DNA from: Treponema sp.
Lineage (GTDB): Bacteria; Spirochaetota; Spirochaetia; Treponematales; Breznakiellaceae
Length of the DNA: 16,922 bases
NCBI GenBank assembly: GCA_031281925.1
Contig: JAITES010000258.1
Span: 1-16,922 of the forward strand
Direction: 5' to 3'
Each line of letters opens with the position of its first letter. The first letter of the stretch is position 1. The position numbers were made by a program, and so were the translations under genes. This document shows positions 14,498-16,922 of the stretch, in pieces. The notes under the pieces were generated by a model. It was not told where the DNA came from and did not search any database. It saw only the letters and a program-made list of their open reading frames with translations.

Positions 14498-14601
14498 GAG
14501 CGGTTTGCGGAGGACGGATTTGAGACAAGCCTTGATAAAGGCAAAGTCTGGAACACCGGCCCCCTTCTCTCCGGGGGGAAGAGCTTATTGTAGCAAAAGA
14601 C

Positions 14602-14630
14602 TTGACATTGTATGAAACGCATTGGAAAAT
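14602..14630 (+). promoter_or_regulatory. Candidate promoter for the five-helix membrane protein
   Basis: A perfect TTGACA (14602-14607) has GAAAAT (14625-14630) at 17 bases. The -10 matches at four of six positions. The start near 14637 would leave a leader of about 28 bases before the ATG at 14665. Confidence 0.4.
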
Positions 14631-14664
14631 GGTACAGGATTTTTGAAAAAACGGGGGTAAAACA

Positions 14665-15198
14665 ATGGAGAAAAATAACAACCTGGTCAAATACTTTTGG
14701 CAGATAATTTATTCACATACCATAGCATATTTTGTCGCAGGCATTTTTGCGCTTGTTGTTGTAAACTACAGGGATTTATTTGCAGCGGAAATAATATCCT
14801 CATTTATGCTTTCCGTGGATGAACCCATTGTGGCATTGGGCGGAACATTTTTGCAAATATTCCGCGGAATAATCATTGCAGTAATAATTTTACCTTTGCG
14901 GAAAGCATTTTTTGAGGAAAAATATGGCCTGATAAAACTGGGAGTAATAATTCTTGGGTTTTCATTATTGTCAACTATTGGACCTACAATGGGTTCGTTT
15001 GAGGGGTATATATACACAAAAATACCCGTAATGTATCAAATTTTAGGTTATCCTGAAGCGGTAATTTATATCGCATTGTTTATTGGATTATTGGGTTTTT
15101 CAAAAAAATACGGACACAAAAAAATAGTAACAGTATTATCGATAATAATAATGGTATTGTTAAGCCTAATGGGTATAATGGGCTTTATGATGGCATAA
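14665..15198 (+). CDS. Five-helix membrane protein, unknown function, AT-rich
   Basis: I do not recognise this 177-residue protein with confidence. Five hydrophobic stretches are visible, at about residues 15-33 (HTIAYFVAGIFALVVV), 55-77, 90-107, 128-144 and 152-176; between helices 3 and 4 lies GPTMGSFEGYIYTKIPVMYQILG, and an acidic residue falls at SVDEPIV. It is therefore an inner membrane protein. The ribosome site is weak (GGGGGT 7 bases before the ATG). Base composition and codon use are clearly richer in A and T than in the neighbours, together with the MATE remnant after it, suggesting acquired or decaying DNA. It ends only 10 bases before that remnant. Confidence 0.75.
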   Translation: MEKNNNLVKYFWQIIYSHTIAYFVAGIFALVVVNYRDLFAAEIISSFMLSVDEPIVALGGTFLQIFRGIIIAVIILPLRKAFFEEKYGLIKLGVIILGFSLLSTIGPTMGSFEGYIYTKIPVMYQILGYPEAVIYIALFIGLLGFSKKYGHKKIVTVLSIIIMVLLSLMGIMGFMMA

Positions 15199-15207
15199 AA
15201 TAATAGG

Positions 15208-15541
15208 ACAAATCAGTTTTATTGCGATGCTCTGATGCTCTTTTATTCGGGATTGGCCATTGGAGCGGGTATTCTCACGGCCCAGTACTGGGGGAAAAAG
15301 GACCGGCTGTCAATCAGGCGTGTTTTGAGCACTGCCTGTATGTTTTCGATTATTATATCATTTTTGTTCTTCATGGCATCAATCGGTTTTCCCTCTATCC
15401 TGATGATGATTTTTACTAACGATGCCGAATTGATTATGTACGGCACAAAGTTATCTTAACGCAATGCTTTTTGTCTGCGCGGTATATTGTATCGGCAAGT
15501 CCGTTAATTCGACTATAATCGGAGCTGTACCGCTGGCTTAA
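15208..15541 (+). pseudogene. Decayed MATE-family transporter fragment
   Basis: The frame beginning near 15208 reads LAIGAGILTAQYWGKKDRLS, then IRRVLSTACMFSIIIS and FPSILMMIFTNDAELIMYGTK, which match the early membrane part of MATE efflux proteins. It then hits TAA at 15457. Skipping one T at 15451 continues the match as YLNAMLFVCAVYCIGKSVNS and TIIG before a stop at 15539-15541. The later piece looks more like the second half of a MATE protein, so an internal deletion is possible. The N-terminus, most of the middle and the C-terminus are missing; about 110 of the usual 450 residues survive. No own start site is evident, and it is very unlikely to be functional. Confidence 0.75.
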
Positions 15542-15582
15542 GAATATTACAAGGGATTTCCAGGGCTCGTTTTGCAGTACCG

Positions 15583-16922
15583 CTATTCCACTTTGAATTT
15601 TGATACCTCCCCGACCAGCATGTCGATGTTTTCCTTGTTCTGCCCGCTGATGGTGTTAACCTTGGTCACCGACACATTGATCTGGTCCGCTCCGGCAGCC
15701 ATTTCGTTCATTCCGTTTGTGATCTCCGCCGTCACCAGTTCCAGGTTTTTGCTTTCCTGTATGACCTGGCGGCTCCCCTCAAGCATCTCCTGTGAGCCGT
15801 CCTTCACCATAAGGGTTGCTTCGTTTAACTGGCCTATAGCTTCCAGTATCTGCTTGCTTCCCTCGCTTTGTTCCTCCATGGCGTTACGGATATTTTCTTC
15901 CTGATCCGACACGGTTTTAACCCCGCCGTCTATGGCCTCAAATTTTTTGAGCACATTGTCGGTAGATTTGGTTATCTTGTCGATAGAATCTTTAATCTTT
16001 TTAAGGACGGTGGAAATGGTTTTTGACTGTTCGCCGGAATTCTCGGCCAGTTTGCGTATTTCGTCCGCGACCACGGCAAATCCCTTTCCCGCTTCTCCGG
16101 CGTGGGCCGCTTCAATGGCGGCATTCATTGACAAGAGGTTGGTCTGGCTGGCTATGTTTTCCATTACCGCGTTTATCTCCAAAAGCCCTTCGGATTCCCT
16201 GGAAATTTCCTGAATGTCCGCGGCTACTTCCTGGAGGCCCGTCCGCCCCACGTCGGATGCGTTCATCAGTTCCCTGACGTTATCGGTGTTTTTGACGAGG
16301 GTCTGGGTAACGGACTGGATATTGGCCAGCATTTCCTCAATCGCCGAGGAAGACTGGGCGACGCTGGCGCTCTGCTTTTCCACATGGCCTGAGAGTTTGT
16401 CGATGTTGACGGTGATCTGCTCCATGGTAGCGTTGGTTTCGTTAACGCTGGCCGACTGGTTGATGACCCGCGTTTTTATACTTTGAATATTGGCGGTGAT
16501 TTCGTTGATCGCCGAGGCGGTCTGGTTCATGTTACCGGAAAGATCGTTCCCGATATCGGAGAGCGCGGAGCTTTGATTCTTGATGGCTATAACAAGGCTC
16601 TTGATCTTGTCTACCGTGAAATTGATATACCCCGCCAGTTCCCCCACTTCGTCTTTTGAGCTTATATCAATTTGGCGGGTCAGGTCTCCTTCTGAAACAT
16701 CTTTTAAGAGCGTCATTGTCCGGACGATGGGACGGCTGATGGAACGGGCGATAATAAAAGCCCCTATGGTCATGGCAACGAGCATTGCCGCGCCTATACA
16801 CACAATAATGAAGAACATGCGGTTTATCGGCGCCATAATATCGGTGTACGAAGCCCCTATCGCCAGACTCCAGGGTTTGGCGGAATTACCCACGGTAAAC
16901 GGGACCAAATAGACCAGCATGC
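15583..16922 (-). CDS. Methyl-accepting chemotaxis protein (N-terminus off the window)
   Basis: Membrane chemoreceptor controlling CheA in the chemotaxis arrays. The visible 446 codons begin in the end of a periplasmic sensor domain (WSLAIGASYTDIMAP, like the distal part of a dCache module), then a membrane helix (FFIIVCIGAAMLVAMTIGAFII), a HAMP domain (ARSISRPIVRTM ... GDLTRQI) and a long coiled-coil signalling domain. The kinase-contact hairpin tip is clear: IASQTNLLSMNAAIEAAHAGE followed by GKGFAVVADEIRKLAE. The end (GEVSKFKVE) lacks an NWETF-like CheR/CheB tethering pentapeptide. The start lies to the right of the window. The ligand is unknown. It converges on the MATE remnant with about 40 bases between. 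Confidence 0.95.
   Translation of the reverse strand, partial: MLVYLVPFTVGNSAKPWSLAIGASYTDIMAPINRMFFIIVCIGAAMLVAMTIGAFIIARSISRPIVRTMTLLKDVSEGDLTRQIDISSKDEVGELAGYINFTVDKIKSLVIAIKNQSSALSDIGNDLSGNMNQTASAINEITANIQSIKTRVINQSASVNETNATMEQITVNIDKLSGHVEKQSASVAQSSSAIEEMLANIQSVTQTLVKNTDNVRELMNASDVGRTGLQEVAADIQEISRESEGLLEINAVMENIASQTNLLSMNAAIEAAHAGEAGKGFAVVADEIRKLAENSGEQSKTISTVLKKIKDSIDKITKSTDNVLKKFEAIDGGVKTVSDQEENIRNAMEEQSEGSKQILEAIGQLNEATLMVKDGSQEMLEGSRQVIQESKNLELVTAEITNGMNEMAAGADQINVSVTKVNTISGQNKENIDMLVGEVSKFKVE

Noticed and set aside
14555..14580. A C5/G5 hairpin as a terminator
   Set aside because: The stem is only five bases, its flanks do not pair and no T-tract follows.
14621..14650. A sigma-54 promoter (TGGTAC) ahead of the membrane protein
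   Set aside because: The -12 GC element is absent at the proper spacing.
1..16922. CRISPR arrays, tRNA or rRNA genes, insertion-sequence transposases
   Set aside because: No regular spaced repeats, cloverleaf-like segments or transposase motifs were seen in the gaps or frames.

Overview
The window looks like a chromosomal piece of a spirochaete, most likely a Treponema-type organism (inference). The evidence is indirect. Base composition is moderate to GC-rich. Housekeeping genes are mixed with a NeuB-family synthase, a PilZ-like protein, a small CxxC protein next to yebC, and a chemoreceptor whose class suits a motile host. No rRNA, tRNA or CRISPR array is visible, and no gene-free stretch exceeds about 210 bases.

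Layout. At 1-411 (+) is the C-terminal end of a class I PLP aminotransferase. It converges on a minus-strand unit at 548-3927 that reads NeuB/SpsE-type synthase, PilZ-like protein, hisS. The hisS frame is broken near 1138-1144, and three consecutive hairpins lie between it and the aminotransferase. A divergent promoter region at about 3928-4037 leads into a plus-strand block: a small zinc-ribbon-like protein with a clear terminator, then yebC and ruvC (4408-5623).

From 5638 to 9811 there is a metal- or cofactor-uptake cassette. It holds a FecCD permease, an ATPase and a periplasmic binding protein on the plus strand, and a divergent solute-binding-protein homologue with no signal peptide. The two halves share an AT-rich intergenic region with five A-tracts spaced almost exactly one helical turn apart. 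A TIGR02757/DUF2400 gene (9793-10617, -) follows, then ruvA, ruvB and queA (10654-13575, +). In many bacteria yebC, ruvC, ruvA, ruvB and queA lie together, so the cassette plus the DUF2400 gene appears to split that Holliday-junction cluster.

The right end carries an EamA-type exporter (-), an AT-rich five-helix membrane protein of unknown function (+), a decayed MATE transporter fragment, and a chemoreceptor (-) that runs off the window.

The most unusual points are the hisS break at an in-phase G_GGG_GGC heptamer, the missing normal start codon of ruvC, the phased A-tracts, the leader-free promoter arrangement at ruvA and the exporter, the cytoplasmic binding-protein homologue, and lineage-style insertions in RuvB and QueA. 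No clearly new multi-gene defence or mobile system was found. The uptake cassette with its signal-less partner is the nearest thing to an undescribed functional unit.
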